Of a stretch of 64,000 nt of DNA, positions 1 through 12,866 are shown piece by piece. The stretch is from positions 20,388,134 to 20,452,133 of the forward strand of contig CP136065.1 of NCBI GenBank assembly GCA_032622095.1, in the 5' to 3' direction. The notes under the pieces are model-generated. The model did not search any database, was not told the origin of the DNA, and worked only from the letters and a program-made list of their open reading frames with translations. A program made the translations under genes and the position numbers. This DNA is from Siphonodentalium dalli (Eukaryota; Mollusca; Scaphopoda; Gadilida; Siphonodentaliidae). Positions within the stretch are counted from its first letter, which is position 1. Every line of letters begins with the position of its first letter.

Positions 1-821
1 TTAAATTAATTTTTTTAATTTAATTTTATTTTTTTAATTTAATTGTTTTTTTTTAATATTTTAATTAATTTTTTGAATTAATTTTTTAATTTAAATTTTT
101 GTTTTTCAATGAGTTAATTCTGCCCTTTAAATTTTTTTATTTAATTTTTTGTTTTTCAATGAGTTAATTCTGCCTTTTTAATCAAGAGAAATGATGGTAC
201 CCGTCCTTAAAAGAGGTATGATTTACGGTACATCGGGCGGAAAAACTGACCCGATGAAAATCTCCCCTGTTCCTAGGAACGACAGACATAAGAGTAACAC
301 AACACGCATTTTTTTTTTTCAATGAGTTAATTCTGCCTTTTTAATCAAGAGAAGTGATGAGACCCGTCCCTAAAAGAGGTATGATTTACGGTACATCGGG
401 CAGAAAAAACTGACAGGATGAAAATCTCCCCCGTTCCTAGAAACCAGTAAGTACGACGACAGACATAAGAATCATACAAGATGCTCGTGTCTGGATAGTC
501 TGGATACAGACGCTGACGCCTGTATCCAGACATAAGAATCACACTACACGCATTCGCTCTTTATCAACGACAATGCAGATAGGAAGACTCTTTAACTATC
601 AACGCGATTAACCCCACAGTGCCAAGGGCGGTGATTTTGGTGACTGGGAGTGGAGAAGGAGTGATCGGGGGTTCTCGAAAACGCCGCGACGACGCGGCCC
701 GTGTGCTTTTACCCTTATATAGAAAGTTTGAGCTCAATCGGTCCAGGCGTTTTTGATTCTATAAAGTATAAACACATATACACAGATATATACATACGGA
801 AGTCTCAAAATATATAGTAGA
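1..821 (-). mobile_element. Helitron-like element 1 (3' part cut by the window edge or unresolved)
   Basis: Read on the minus strand the element begins TCTACTATATATTTTGAGAC at 821, the same 5' end as elements 2 and 3 here and nearly that at 51634-51814. No 3' CTAG end was identified before position 1. Positions 1-180 are very AT-rich. A roughly 200-bp unit starting CAATGAGTTAATTCTGCC occurs twice (about 108-300 and 330-560) and again near 1100 and 1670 in the neighbouring elements. No protein-coding region was seen. Confidence 0.6.
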
Positions 822-890
822 CTAGCAGGTTAGCCCGCCACTGGCGTGGTTGGTCAGAAACATGACATTTTTTTAATTATTTTTTTTTTA

Positions 891-921
<31 letters not shown>

Positions 922-1609
922 ATTTATTTTTTTTTTTTAATATTAATTTAATGTTTTTTAAATTTAATTTATGTTTTTTTGAATTTTTTAATATTTATTT
1001 AATTTTTATTCTAATTGACCTATTTATTTAATTTTTATTCTAATTGACCCGATGAAATCCCCCTTCCTAGGAAAACAGGCAACGCATTCTTTGTTTTTCA
1101 ATGAGTTAATTCATGGTACCCGTCCTAAACTTCCCCGTAGTCCCCGAAAAGAGCGGACAGTCAATTAATCCCGTCGTGAAATCTCTCTGCATAATATTTC
1201 GAGCAATAAGGTTGCGTTGAATTGTAAACAAACGCTTCTTAGATCAATTCTACCTTTTTAATCGAGATAATTGCATTTCGTCCCGCAGCTGTATTTCGGA
1301 CGCATGGGGCTAGTCGTTTAGCCACGTCGATTGCAATAAAGAGCGTTCGTCGTTAACAACCCCGTATATGGTCAATATAAAGATCGTTGATGCCTTAGCC
1401 CCCGAAGTGGCGTTTGCGGTGATTTTGATGATTGGGAGTGGAGAATCGGTGCTCAGAGCTTGTCCAAAATGCGACGTGGTCGATCCCCGTGGGTTTTTAC
1501 ACTTATATACGAAATTTGAGCTCAATCCGTCCAGGCGTTTTCGATTCTATGACGTACCCACATATATACACACACATATATATACGGAAGTCTCAAAATA
1601 TATAGTAGA
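822..1609 (-). mobile_element. Helitron-like element 2, non-autonomous
   Basis: On the minus strand it starts TCTACTATATATTTTGAGAC (1609) and ends with the hairpin-forming CGCCAGTGGCG followed by GGCTAACCTGCTAG (CTAG at 825-822). TC at the 5' end and a short hairpin about 10 bases before CTRR at the 3' end are Helitron hallmarks. The CTAG is followed immediately by the TC of element 1, so the elements are head to tail with no spacer. It contains poly-T rich low-complexity DNA (870-1010) and no open frame resembling a Rep/helicase. Confidence 0.7.
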
Positions 1610-2801
1610 CTAGCAGGTTAGACCGCCACTGGCGGCGTTGGTCCGAAACATGACATTTTTTAAAGCTTTTCAGTGAGTTAATCGTGCCTTTTTAAGAGAA
1701 ATTATTGTACCCTCCCTCAAAGAGGTATGATTTAAGGTACATCGGGCGGAAAAAAACTGACCCGATGATGTCGTTGTTGTTGGCATTCAGGGCTTCGGGT
1801 CGTTGTTGTTGGCATCACGGCTCCCCGAAAAATCTCACATTGCCGAAAAGGGAAAATAGGATTGCGTGTATTTAGTAATTTTAACTAATTATTTTCTCGC
1901 CAACAATGTCATTGTTGTTGATATTTACGGCTTGGGGGCTATTTTCTCGCCAACAATGTCGTTGGCGTTCACGGTTTTGGGCAGTGGAAGTCCCGTCAGA
2001 TTCGCAGTGCCTCGGATTCACTTAAAAAACTGACCCGATGATGTCGTTGTTGTTGGCATTCAGGGCTTCGGGTCGTTGTTGTTGGCATCACGGCTCCCCG
2101 AAAAATCTCACATTGCCGAAAAGGGAAAATAGGATTGCGTGTATTTAGTCATTTTAACTAATTATTTTCTCGCCAACAATGTCGTTGTTGTTGATATTTA
2201 CGGCTTGGGGGCTATTTTCACGCCAACAATGTCGTTGGCGTTCACGGTTTGGGGCAGTGGAAGTCCCGTCAGATTCGGGACGTATCGCAGTGCCTTGGAT
2301 TCACTTAAATTTCAGCAGCCATATAGCTGCGTCAGTTAGCAGGAATTGTGGTGTGTAAGTTTATACTTTAAAATCTGAATGTTTCGGAAATAGACTAAGA
2401 TTTTCAGCCGTAACAAAAAATGTATATATCAGAAAATGTAAATTCTATATTTTGAGAGGTATTTGCAAGATTTGGCTCAACGGGTTTAGCAGTTTGAAGT
2501 GAATATGGATATAAAAATATACATATACAGATATAAAAAAATGTAGAGTTACTCCTCTTGGATCACGAGCGAATATCAACCCGATTAACCCCCGTCGTGT
2601 TTGCGGTGATTTTATTGATTGGTAGTGGAGAATGAGTTATCAGAGCTTGTCCAAAATGCGACGTCAGCGATCCCCGTGGCTTTTTACCCTTATATACGAA
2701 ATTTGAGCTCAATCCGTCCAGGCGTTTTCGATTCCATGACGTACCCACATACACACACACACACATATATATATACGGAAGTCTCAAAATATATATATAG
2801 A
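1610..2801 (-). mobile_element. Helitron-like element 3, non-autonomous, with internal tandem duplication
   Basis: The minus strand begins TCTATATATATATTTTGAGA at 2801 and ends with a CGCCAGTGGCGG hairpin and CTAG at 1613-1610, directly followed by element 2. It includes a tandem duplication with a period of about 283 bp (copies starting at 1751 and 2034, AAAAAACTGACCCGATG...), itself containing half-repeats of CTCGCCAACAATGTC. Same family as elements 1 and 2 and the short copy at 51634-51814. No coding capacity seen. Confidence 0.68.
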
Positions 2802-2811
2802 ATAGTGCACC

Positions 2812-2994
2812 GATAAATATGTGTTATATACACAATGTGTTTGTATAGATTCATGTATCGCGACCCGGCTAGTTTTCGTGGCCATATAGCGACGAGGCGA
2901 CCTTGGTTGCCGAGTCGCTATATGACCACGAAAACTAGCCGAGTCGCGATACATGAATCGTTACGAACACATTGTGTATATAACACATTTATCT
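2812..2994. repeat. Long near-perfect inverted repeat (foldback)
   Basis: Two arms of about 85 bp face each other with almost no loop, centred near 2905. The left arm starts GATAAATATGTGTTATATAC and includes TATCGCGACCCGGCTAGTTT; the right arm mirrors it to end at ACACATTTATC. There are only a few mismatches and small indels. It lies about 10 bp beyond the 5' end of Helitron-like element 3. No open frame is supported. Confidence 0.88.
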
Positions 2995-3612
2995 ACCATT
3001 GGTGTGACAGAATCCACAGCACAAATTACATTTTAGGAGTTTCTTAAATGCCAATATTGTTGGATTTGTGTCCGAGGATTAGCTTTCTTGAGTAAATTCT
3101 CCGAACCTGCAAAGGCTGCTGTGTGACGCGATTACATCACTTTGCTAAATTCTCCCAACCTGTAAGCTAACGTGAATATGCCTAACGGAAATTGAATTAA
3201 ATGGACAAAATCTCTTATACCTGCATGTTTTATATAATTTATAATAAATACTGAACAAATACATATTAGTTACATTGTGATATGTCATACCCTAAAACCC
3301 ATGATAGAAGGCAATCAAATACTGTTAAAACATAGGAACTATTTGTGTATAGTACACCAGAATATAGGTTGGAATGTCGTTTTGAGTTTTCACGTGATTG
3401 ATGTGACGTCAGTCATTCATGTTTTTGAACCAGTCAACGACGTCGTGAGTGCCTTGTATCGCAACTGCAGTAACGATACGGATGTTTTTATAGCCAATTC
3501 GTTATCGCCAATTGTATCAGAGAATTTCATAGGGAATGGTATATAAATGCCAAGAGCTCACATTTCCCCGATTCCCAATTGCCAACCGGAACACCAGCCA
3601 CAAGAATATGTT
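2995..3612. other. Unassigned stretch
   Basis: AT-rich sequence between the foldback and the 1.7-kb tandem repeat. An 89-codon plus-strand frame (3277-3546) matches nothing I recognise and is probably chance. Confidence 0.5.
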
Positions 3613-6600
3613 TATTATACTTCCATGGTGTAACCAAGGAAGTATATTGTTTTCTACTGCGGCCGTTTTCTGTTTAATTGGAAATACTCAGAAACTAATG
3701 GGAGGAGGACCGCGAAATCTCTAGCGAATGAAGGCATCTAAGGTCTACTAAAAATAATGGTATCCGGATGTTGGTCCAATATCTTTTGACAGAGTCATGG
3801 CCCTTTTTCGATTATTTTTCATTATTATTATTATACTGGACACTTTTGCAACCCTTATTACTCGAAAAGTAACAGGAGTAGCACACTAAAACTTGGTACG
3901 TATCTTGGGATCAAAGAGTTGTATGCCATCGTCGCATAACGAATATTGTCCGCGTTTTCCCCGAGGAGTTATCTCCCTTTATCTGAAAAAATGTCATTTG
4001 ATTATCTCGAAAATTATAAGGAGCAGAGCATCGAAAATTGGACCGTATGCACATCCTACTGCCCACGGGCATCAGAACTTGTGTCCGCGCTTTCCCTGAG
4101 GAGTTACCGCCCATAGTTGGCAAACCTCTATTTGATTGTACTATGTTGTCCTCTTGTATCATTCCAGATAACTGCATGTGATTTTCATAGTCGTGTTGAC
4201 CGTTGTCAGAGAAGGAAAATTTGACAGGGTTGGACATATATTTTGACACTGGGGTGGGGGGGCAAATTTTTTGAAAAATAAAATTTTGATTGACATTTAT
4301 ATATTTAAGTTTATGTATTTCCCGAACGAAAACAAACTCATACCGGAAAGGATTTTTGAAATCCGAGAAGAAATGCAAGCGTTACGGGCCCTCAAAGTTT
4401 GCAATTTGGGCCCATGTGCTTGTGATCACATCTCCTCCGAAGATATCGAACATAGGATGTCATCTGATACGCCAATGTGTGCGGACTGAAGAGGGCACGC
4501 GGTGGGCTAAATTTTGCCAGTGTCGGTTCATTATTGTGGGTCTGGGGAGGGGTGGTCCGTGGTACCAATTTTTAATTCTTCTCGGAATCAGATGAAACTT
4601 GGAATCTAACATCTGCAACATCAGCCGATCTAGAAAGTGAAAATGTTTCGAAAATCCATCAAAAACTAAAAGAATTGCGGCCCCTCAAACTTTGAAATTT
4701 TGGGCCCGTGTGCTTGATAACACATCTCCTCCGAAGATATCGAACATAGGATGTCATCTGATACGAAAATGCGTACGGACTGAAGACGGCACGCGGTGGG
4801 CCAAATTTTTTCAGTGTCGGTTCAGTATTGTGGGTCTGGGGAGGGATAGTCCGTGGTACCATTTTTTAATTCTTCTCGGAATCGGATTAAACTTGGAACA
4901 TAACATTTGCAACATCAGCCGATCTGGAAGCTGAAAACAGATCGTAAATCCGTTGAAAAATGGCGGAGATTTTGGCCGTCCAAGTTTTAATTTGGGCCCA
5001 TATGCTTTCCAATAATCAAAGTGCTATCCGTCTCCAAATCAGATGAAATTAATACTATGCAATCTATGTTAGCAGCAAATCACAAAAATGGAAACAATTT
5101 TAAAATCCGTTGGAAACTAACGGAGTTACGGGGCCTCAAACTTAGCATTTTGTGCCAGGGGTTGATGTTTTCCCAATCCCGTCACCCAATTTCGAGGCAG
5201 GGGTGGGGTCACGTCCAAACACTTGAGATCAACCTACATATGTTAGGACAACATATAATCACCATACTTTATATTTTACGTCCATAAACTGCGATTCATT
5301 TCACTCATGATTGTTCCTATTATTATACTTCCATGGTGTAACCAAGGAAGTATATTGTTTTTCTACTGCGGCCGTTTTCTGTTTAATTGGAAATACTCAG
5401 AAACTAATGGGAGGAGGACCGCGAAATCTCTAGCGAATGAAGGCATCTAAGGTCTACTAAAAACAATGGTATCCGGATGTTGGTCCAATATCTTTTGACA
5501 GAGTTATGGCCCTTTTTCGATTATTTTTCATTATTATTATACTGGACACTTTTGCAACCCTTATTACTCGAAAAGTACCAGGAGTAGCACACTAAAACTT
5601 AGTACGTATCTTGGGATCAAAGAGTTGTATGCCATCGTCGCATAACGAATATTGTCCGCGTTTTCCCCGATGAGTTATCTCCCTTTATCTGAAAAAATGT
5701 CATTTTATTATCTCGGAAATTATAAGGAGCAGAGCATCGAATATTGGACTGTATGCACATCTCGATATGCCCTACTGCCCACGGGCATCAGAACTTGTGT
5801 CCGCGCTTTCCCTGAGGAGTTACCGCCCATAGTTGGCAAACCTCTATTTGATTGTACTCTGTTGTCCTCTTGTATCATTCCAGATAACTGCATGTGGTTT
5901 TCATAGTCGTGTTGACCGTTGTCAGTTTAGTCAGAGAAGGAAAATTTGACAGGGTCGGACATATATTTTGACACTGGGGTGGGGGCAAATTTTTTGAAAA
6001 ATAAAATTTTGATTGACATTCATATATTTAAGTTTATGTATTTCCCGAACGAAAACAAACTCATACCGGAAAGGATTTTTGAAATCCGAGAAGAAATGCA
6101 AGCGTTACGGGCCCTCAAAGTTTGCAATTTGGGCCCATGTGCTTGTGATCACATCTCCTCCGAAGATATCGAACATAGGATGTCATCTGATACGCCAATG
6201 TGTGCGGACTGAAGAGGGCACGCGGTGGGCTAAATTTTGCCAGTGTCGGTTCATTATTGTGGGTCTGGGGAGGGGTGGTCCGTGGTACCAATTTTTAATT
6301 CTTCTCGGAATCAGATGAAACTTGGAATCTAACATCTGCAACATCAGCCGATCTAGAAAGTGAAAAATTTTCGAAAATCCATCAAAAACTAAAAGAATTG
6401 CGGCCCCTCAAACTTTGAAATTTTGGGCCCGTGTGCTTGATAACACATCTCCTCCGAAGATATCGAACATAGGATGTCATCTGATACGAAAATGCGTACG
6501 GACTGAAGACGGCACGCGGTGGGCCAAATTTTTTCAGTGTCGGTTCAGTATTGTGGGTCTGGGGAGGGATAGTCCGTAGTACCATTTTTTAATTCTTCTC

Positions 6601-8480
6601 GGAATCGGATTAAACTTGGAATATAACATTTGCAACATCAGCCGATCTGGAAGCTGAAAACAGATCGTAAATCCGTTGAAAAATGGCGGAGATTTTGGCC
6701 GTCCAAGTTTTAATTTGGGCCCATATGCTTTCCAATAATCAAAGTGCTATCCGTCTCCAAATCAGATGAAATTGATACTATGCAATCTATGTTAGCAGCA
6801 AATCACAAAAATGGAAACAATTTTAAAATCCGTTGGAAACTAACGGAGTTACGGCGCCTCAAACTTAGCATTGTGTGCCAGGGGTTGATGTTTTCCCAAT
6901 CCCGTCACCCAATTTCGAGGCAGGGGTGGGGTCACGTCCAAACACTTGAGATCAACCTACATATGTTAGGACAACATATAATCACCATACTTTATATTTT
7001 ACGTCCATAAACTGCGATTCATTTCACTCATGATTGTTCCTATTATTATACTTCCATGGTGTAACCAAGGAAGTATATTGTTTTTCTACTGCGGCCGTTT
7101 TCTGTTTAATTGGAAATACTCAGAAACTAATGGGAGGAGGACCGCGAAATCTCTAGCGAATGAAGGCATCTAAGGTCTACTAAAAATAATGGTATCCGGA
7201 TGTTGGTCCAATATCTTTTGACAGAGTCATGGCCCTTTTTCGATTATTTTTCATTATTATTATTATACTGGACACTTTTGCAACCCTTATTACTCGAAAA
7301 GTAACAGGAGTAGCACACTAAAACTTGGTACGTATCTTGGGATCAAAGAGTTGTATGCCATCGTCGCATAACGAATATTGTCCGCGTTTTCCCCGAGGAG
7401 TTATCTCCCTTTATCTGAAAAAATGTCATTTGATTATCTCGAAAATTATAAGGAGCAGAGCATCGAAAATTGGACCGTATGCACATCTCGATATGCCCTA
7501 CTGCCCACGGGTGGGGTCACGTCCAAACACTTGAGATCAACCTACATATGTTAGGACAACATATAATCACCATACTTTATATTTTACGTCCATAAACTGC
7601 GATTCATTTCACTCATGATTGTTCCTATTATTATACTTCCATGGTGTAACCAAGGAAGTATATTGTTTTTCTACTGCGGCCGTTTTCTGTTTAATTGGAA
7701 ATACTCAGAAACTAATGGGAGGAGGACCGCGAAATCTCTAGCGAATGAAGGCATCTAAGGTCTACTAAAAACAATGGTATCCGGATGTTGGTCCAATATC
7801 TTTTGACAGAGTTATGGCCCTTTTTCGATTATTTTTCATTATTATTATACTGGACACTTTTGCAACCCTTATTACTCGAAAAGTACCAGGAGTAGCACAC
7901 TAAAACTTAGTACGTATCTTGGGATCAAAGAGTTGTATGCCATCGTCGCATAACGAATATTGTCCGCGTTTTCCCCGATGAGTTATCTCCCTTTATCTGA
8001 AAAAATGTCATTTTATTATCTCGGAAATTATAAGGAGCAGAGCATCGAATATTGGACTGTATGCACATCTCGATATGCCCTACTGCCCACGGGCATCAGA
8101 ACTTGTGTCCGCGCTTTCCCTGAGAAGTTACCGCCCATAGTTGGCAAACCTCTATTTGATTGTACTCTGTTGTCCTCTTGTATCATTCCAGATAACTGCA
8201 TGTGGTTTTCATAGTCGTGTTGACCGTTGTCAGTTTAGTCAGAGAAGGAAAATTTGACAGGGTCGGACATATATTTTGACACTGGGGTGGGGGCAAATTT
8301 TTTGAAAAATAAAATTTTGATTGACATTCATATATTTAAGTTTATGTATTTCCCGAACGAAAACAAACTCATACCGGAAAGGATTTTTGAAATCCGAGAA
8401 GAAATGCAAGAGTTACGGGCCCTCAAAGTTTGAAATTTGGGCCCATGTGCTTGATAACACATCTCCTCCGAAGATTCATA
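3613..8480 (+). repeat. Tandem array of a 1.7-kb unit (macrosatellite or tandem transposon)
   Basis: The string TATTATACTTCCATGGTGTA starts at 3613, 5321, 7044 and 7629, giving two full units of 1708 and 1723 bp, a third reduced to 585 bp, and a fourth running to about 8480. Copies are nearly identical. Each begins with an imperfect palindrome (TATACTTCC ... GGAAGTATA). Inside each full unit a subrepeat of roughly 290 bp (from TTTGGGCCCATGTGCTTG) occurs twice. The third copy jumps near 7509 from ACTGCCCACGGG to TGGGGTCACGTCC, skipping about 1.1 kb at a shared GGG. Copy 1 lacks 10 bp near 4052 that the other copies have. Frames up to 155 codons here are not conserved in a coding way. Confidence 0.93.
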
Positions 8481-9732
8481 TTATGCTACACGCGAAACGG
8501 AGATGACTTTTGGGAAATCCAGAGTCCAAAACGGATCCAAATCGACCTGTCCCAGAAAAGTCGTTCATTTTGTTTTCACTTTTTGAAAAAGGCTCCAATA
8601 GTTCAACCAAAACTTTTGGACTTAGAACATTATTTTTTCTCAGTCAAGTGAAAAGAGCTCTTCAAAATAAGTCCGCTTATATATATAATATATATTATCT
8701 ATATATACGCCAAAAAATTGTCACTCCCCTCTCTCCTTCCTCCGGCTACCCTATCCCCCCTGGGATGGAACCTACCTCCGATTCGAATACACCCGTCTTA
8801 CCGCGGGCCAGTCTCAATCCTCTACCTGAGAACCGATAGAACAATCAATTTTCAGAGTGGTATATTGGTATGAGTTCATATCGGAGCCGTTCTAAAGCAA
8901 ATAACTTGGATTTTAATATAAACCCACCTATTCGTAAATTGTGTAGCCCATGGTGTGTGGTAAATTATCATTTTATCGTGTATAGTGTGTCATGCGCTAT
9001 CTGCGTGCGTGCATTTCACTTTTGTATTTTCTTTCGCATCTTCAACGCATTGCATATCATATACAACCAAACAAAATAAAAACATTACATTAATTTGATC
9101 ACACAAGCCTTCGTTATATGGTGTATATTTCTACTAACGTAATGACGACGTATAGCCAATTATTCCATTTGCGATAACAACGATAAACACATAGACACAT
9201 GCAAACATCATCAGTTTCGTAAGAACAATTTGTATATTGTTATAAACCGTAGTATACTGCTGATAGACATTCAATTCTTTCCGTGAGTATATGTCTGCCG
9301 AATTGTAAATGACTCCTTTTATACTTTCGCAAAATAAAACACCACTGATAGTTTCGTACTCCGTCATTTAAGTCTTGGCAAAAAGCAAACGTGAAACAAC
9401 CGGTCATTATTCCTACCATAAAGGAATCTACTTATAGAGAACGCTCTTTTCTGTTCGATTACGTTCAAACTATTTGTGTGTTGTTGTTAATCACTCATTA
9501 TATTCTTCGGACCGAACGTTCATTAAGCGCGCTTCATGTTATATATGCGAAAACCGACCCACTTGTTTATTGTTTTATATCCGATTCAATAACACATCGA
9601 CGTTTATATTTTAGTTATTTATCGAATATAAAAAGCATCTTTACATTATCTTTAGTTTTGTATTATTCGTATTTGATGATTAAAATACACCAAAACATGT
9701 TAAAAATTAAAAAAAAAGATAGTAGATAATTT
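8481..9732. other. Unassigned intronic stretch
   Basis: No domain, repeat end or RNA recognised. The frames at 9134-9367 (minus) and 9391-9729 (plus) have random-looking composition. Confidence 0.5.
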
Positions 9733-9811
9733 GACGGGATTCGAACTCACGTCGCAATAAAAAACAAACTGAAGGTTTGACGCTCTCACAACTCGGCTAC
9801 GCACTGCGCTG
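9733..9811 (-). ncRNA. tRNA-like sequence with Pol III A and B boxes (SINE head or tRNA pseudogene)
   Basis: On the minus strand TAGCCGAGTTG fits the A-box consensus TRGCNNAGYNGG and AGTTCGAATCC fits the B box with one mismatch, about 50 bases apart. CAAACCTTCAGTTTG can form an anticodon-like stem-loop. The outer ends do not pair as an acceptor stem, and a TTTTTT run inside (near 9760) would stop Pol III early, so a functional tRNA is unlikely. A longer T-run follows downstream near 9710. Confidence 0.45.
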
Positions 9812-10113
9812 TTAATTTATAAGAAAATATATTAGTATTAAATATATAGGCATATAACTGTGTATATTTAAACTTTATATCCAAACTGATTGAAATGCGT
9901 GACTATATATACCCCTTTCCGCTATACGGGGAACGGGAAAATGCACCTATTCTTCCCACCAAATCCAAAATTCCACCGAAAATAGCAAAGGGCCCAAATT
10001 CAAACATCGAGATAAAAACATTTTGACGAGTACATCTGATGGGTAGTTTTCACGCGCATCTAAAGTGCCATTTTCGAATTTTCAGATGGATCGGTTTACT
10101 CGTGACAACGCTA

Positions 10114-10549
10114 TCTACTACATATTATGGGACTTCTGTCTGTTTGTCTGTTAGGTATGTCCGGGAAAACTGCCGGACGGATTTCGACGAAATTTGATAT
10201 CTAGTGTTACTTTTGTCCGGGAGTGTTTTTGACCCGGACCTGGCCATGACTTTAAAAATGGTCAATTCAATGTCAAATCGTGTAAAACGGATGGATTTCC
10301 ACGAAATTTTATACCAATGGGTACGTTTTTGGACCGGTAAAATTGTGTCCCCGACCTGACCTTGACCTTTAAAATGGTCAATTCAATGTCAAATCGGGCC
10401 ATTGGACGGGATTTTGATGAAATTGATACCTAGGGTAATTTTGTCGTGGGCATGTTTTACACGGGTCAAATCGAGACCCCGACCTGACCTTGACCTTCAA
10501 AATTGTCAATAGGGAAAACAGCACGGACGAAGTCGGGTCACCCTGCTAG
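10114..10549 (+). mobile_element. Short non-autonomous Helitron
   Basis: It starts TCTACTACATATTATGGGAC directly after an A and ends AGTCGGGTCACCCTGCTAG directly before a T, the A|T insertion site and TC...CTAG termini of Helitrons. The 436-bp body contains about three diverged copies of a segment including TGGTCAATTCAATGTCAAAT. A different family from the elements at 1-2801. No coding capacity. Confidence 0.8.
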
Positions 10550-12645
10550 TATAATATAAATAGTTATACTTAAGTAGTCTATCACTAACCTAATTGTAGC
10601 CCCAAATCCAAACGTGCTAATAAAGATCTAGTTTAATGCAGGAGCATGCACGTCGGTATACTGTAGGTACGCCTCCAAGATGTATGCTCAGCGGAGAGCT
10701 TGCGTCGGGTGGGTTCAGACTTGGCAAATTCCACCGGAAACAAATGTGGAAAATTACTTAAAAAATCAAACTTTGAGACAAAAATTTGTTGACGTGGTCA
10801 GCAGTATCCAGGTGCAACTTTCGAACGATTGTATAAGTTTTAGAGTGGACCGTTTAATCCTGGTAGCGCGTAACATTGTTAACGGGTGAAATATATTACT
10901 CAAATTCAACCGCACTATTCTTGATGCCAAATTCAAACGGGTTTATCAAGGAGCAACTAATGCACGAGCAGGTATAACGATATACCATAGATACGCCCCC
11001 AAAGATTTACTGCTCTACCATGAAAGTAACCTGCCCGAGGAGAGCGCGAAACAATGGAAAATCGCGAATCTACTCAATATAGTGTTTTATATTTTGAACA
11101 ATGCATGTGTTTGGTAGTATATATACGATCACCATTAGTTTTAAAACGGACGGGTAAGCACTCAGATGACATTATCGATTGTGATATAGTTATATCTTGA
11201 TTACTGTTAACTCTATTACAAAGACGTTAATGGGTATAGTGTGGCGGTGACGCTCTGAATTAATTGATAAGCGGTCTTTCCTCTTCCATTAAAACGAAAA
11301 ATTCTGAATTAGAAACTGAAAGTACTATCCACTAAATGCGATATAACGGAGTTATTTTACATTAATATGATTTGCACCATTTTGATATATATACATGCCG
11401 ATTACTCTATAATCAGGCACACAAAATTTCGTGACCGTTGAACAGGATTTGGGCATCCAGGGGAGCGGATATAATTAGCCATAAAATGTATCCCTACTGA
11501 ATACAAATGAACTGATTGGCTGGGTGAATGGTGACTCAGTTGGTCAGGACCATGATGCATTAGACAGTCATTAATCATCATGACATAAACCTTTGGAGTA
11601 TATTTATTATTTAGAAATGTCAATGCAAGTCCACCATCGGATCATTAAGCACCAATATGCATTCGCATGAAGAGGAATACACATATACGCATAACACTCA
11701 CATGGGATGGAATGGGATACCATGGAAGTATATCTGATTCCATGGAATCTGACCTCTAGTTCTTATTGTTCTTCTCCGCAAGATAAGTTTATTATTTTAT
11801 TCACTCTTTCATTATACATTATGTATATTAAATACGTAGATTAGGCCAAATAGATAATTTTTTAGGGTTCATCTCAACGCTGTTATGTGGCTAGCCACTT
11901 AATGGAAATTAGACACATATCTATCCATTTTCCTTATTAATAGCCACATAAGTAATCAAATGTAAGCACGGACAGATGTCCATACCAATGAGAGGTGTTT
12001 AAATGGATTTTGGTTTATGAGCTCAGGTTCGTACATATTAAAGGGCTTAAAAAGTTTAAGGGCTTAGAAATATGTCCATCCTTTGGGGCCTCTGAATTGT
12101 CCATCCTTATGTGACACACACATGCAAAAAGAAAGTACCTATAAAATCGAAGTTAATTGTGAAATTTAAAATATCTGGAAACTCGCCCAAAGAGCCACAA
12201 TTAGCAACTAATTCCCATAGCCATATGAAAATTTAAGTCGTTAACTTGATGAAATTATGAAGTATTTTGTGTCCATGTTAAAGAGTCATCACTGTGGACA
12301 AAGGTTTAGGAGATGAGCAACTGAAGCCCTAAAGGATGGACACCATTTAGACAAAATGGACACTAGGGGGTCCAAGTTTTAGAGGGTTTTTTCATGTTGT
12401 TTTTAAATGAATTAGTACACTTTGAAGACTGCATTTTTTTGGCAAGGACAAAACGGCTTAGGGGCTTAAGCTCATAAGCCAAAATAGCCCCTAACCCGGT
12501 TTTGGACCAATGTCCATAGCTCATAAACCAGTATCGTTGGCGCAGACGGACAGATCATCGGATGGACTGATGGATGAACAGACTGAAAACATAATACAAC
12601 CTTTTTATCAAAAGGGCATATAAAAAGAATACTTAGTTTTTTGTA
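10550..12645. other. Unassigned intronic stretch
   Basis: About 2.1 kb with no recognised gene. The minus-strand frame 11402-11623 was examined and not assigned. Around 12000-12560 the sequence contains several GGGCTTA/CCATCCTT motifs suggesting an old degenerate repeat, without clear ends. Confidence 0.45.
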
Positions 12646-12766
12646 TGAATACCTGAAATATCTCATTCATGTCTGTAAAGAAATATCAAATTTTCACGAG
12701 CAGCTGCAAGCCACGAGTGAAAATTTGATATTTCTTTCCAGACATGAATGAGATATTCAGTATTCA
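12646..12766. repeat. Foldback element
   Basis: Arms of about 57 bp: GAATACCTGAAATATCTCAT ... AAATATCAAATTTTCACGAG on the left and its complement ending TGAGATATTCAGTATTC on the right, around a short loop (CAGCTGCAAGCC). Few mismatches. No coding region. Confidence 0.85.
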
Positions 12767-12866
12767 AACAACAACTGTAGATATTCTGTCTATTTTGCTT
12801 CTCGCCAAAGATATATACACATAATGAGGCAAGTGTGTTAATGGCTTTGTTGGTACGGCATGAGTG

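Noticed and set aside
3911-4378. 155-codon minus-strand open frame
   Set aside because: It lies in the 1.7-kb tandem repeat, and the paralogous units do not keep the frame.
9733-9811. Functional tRNA gene
   Set aside because: No acceptor stem pairing and an internal Pol III terminator-like T6.
11402-11623. 73-codon minus-strand frame with a few Cys and Pro
   Set aside because: No recognisable domain, no convincing acceptor, and not similar to the missing SRCR second exon.
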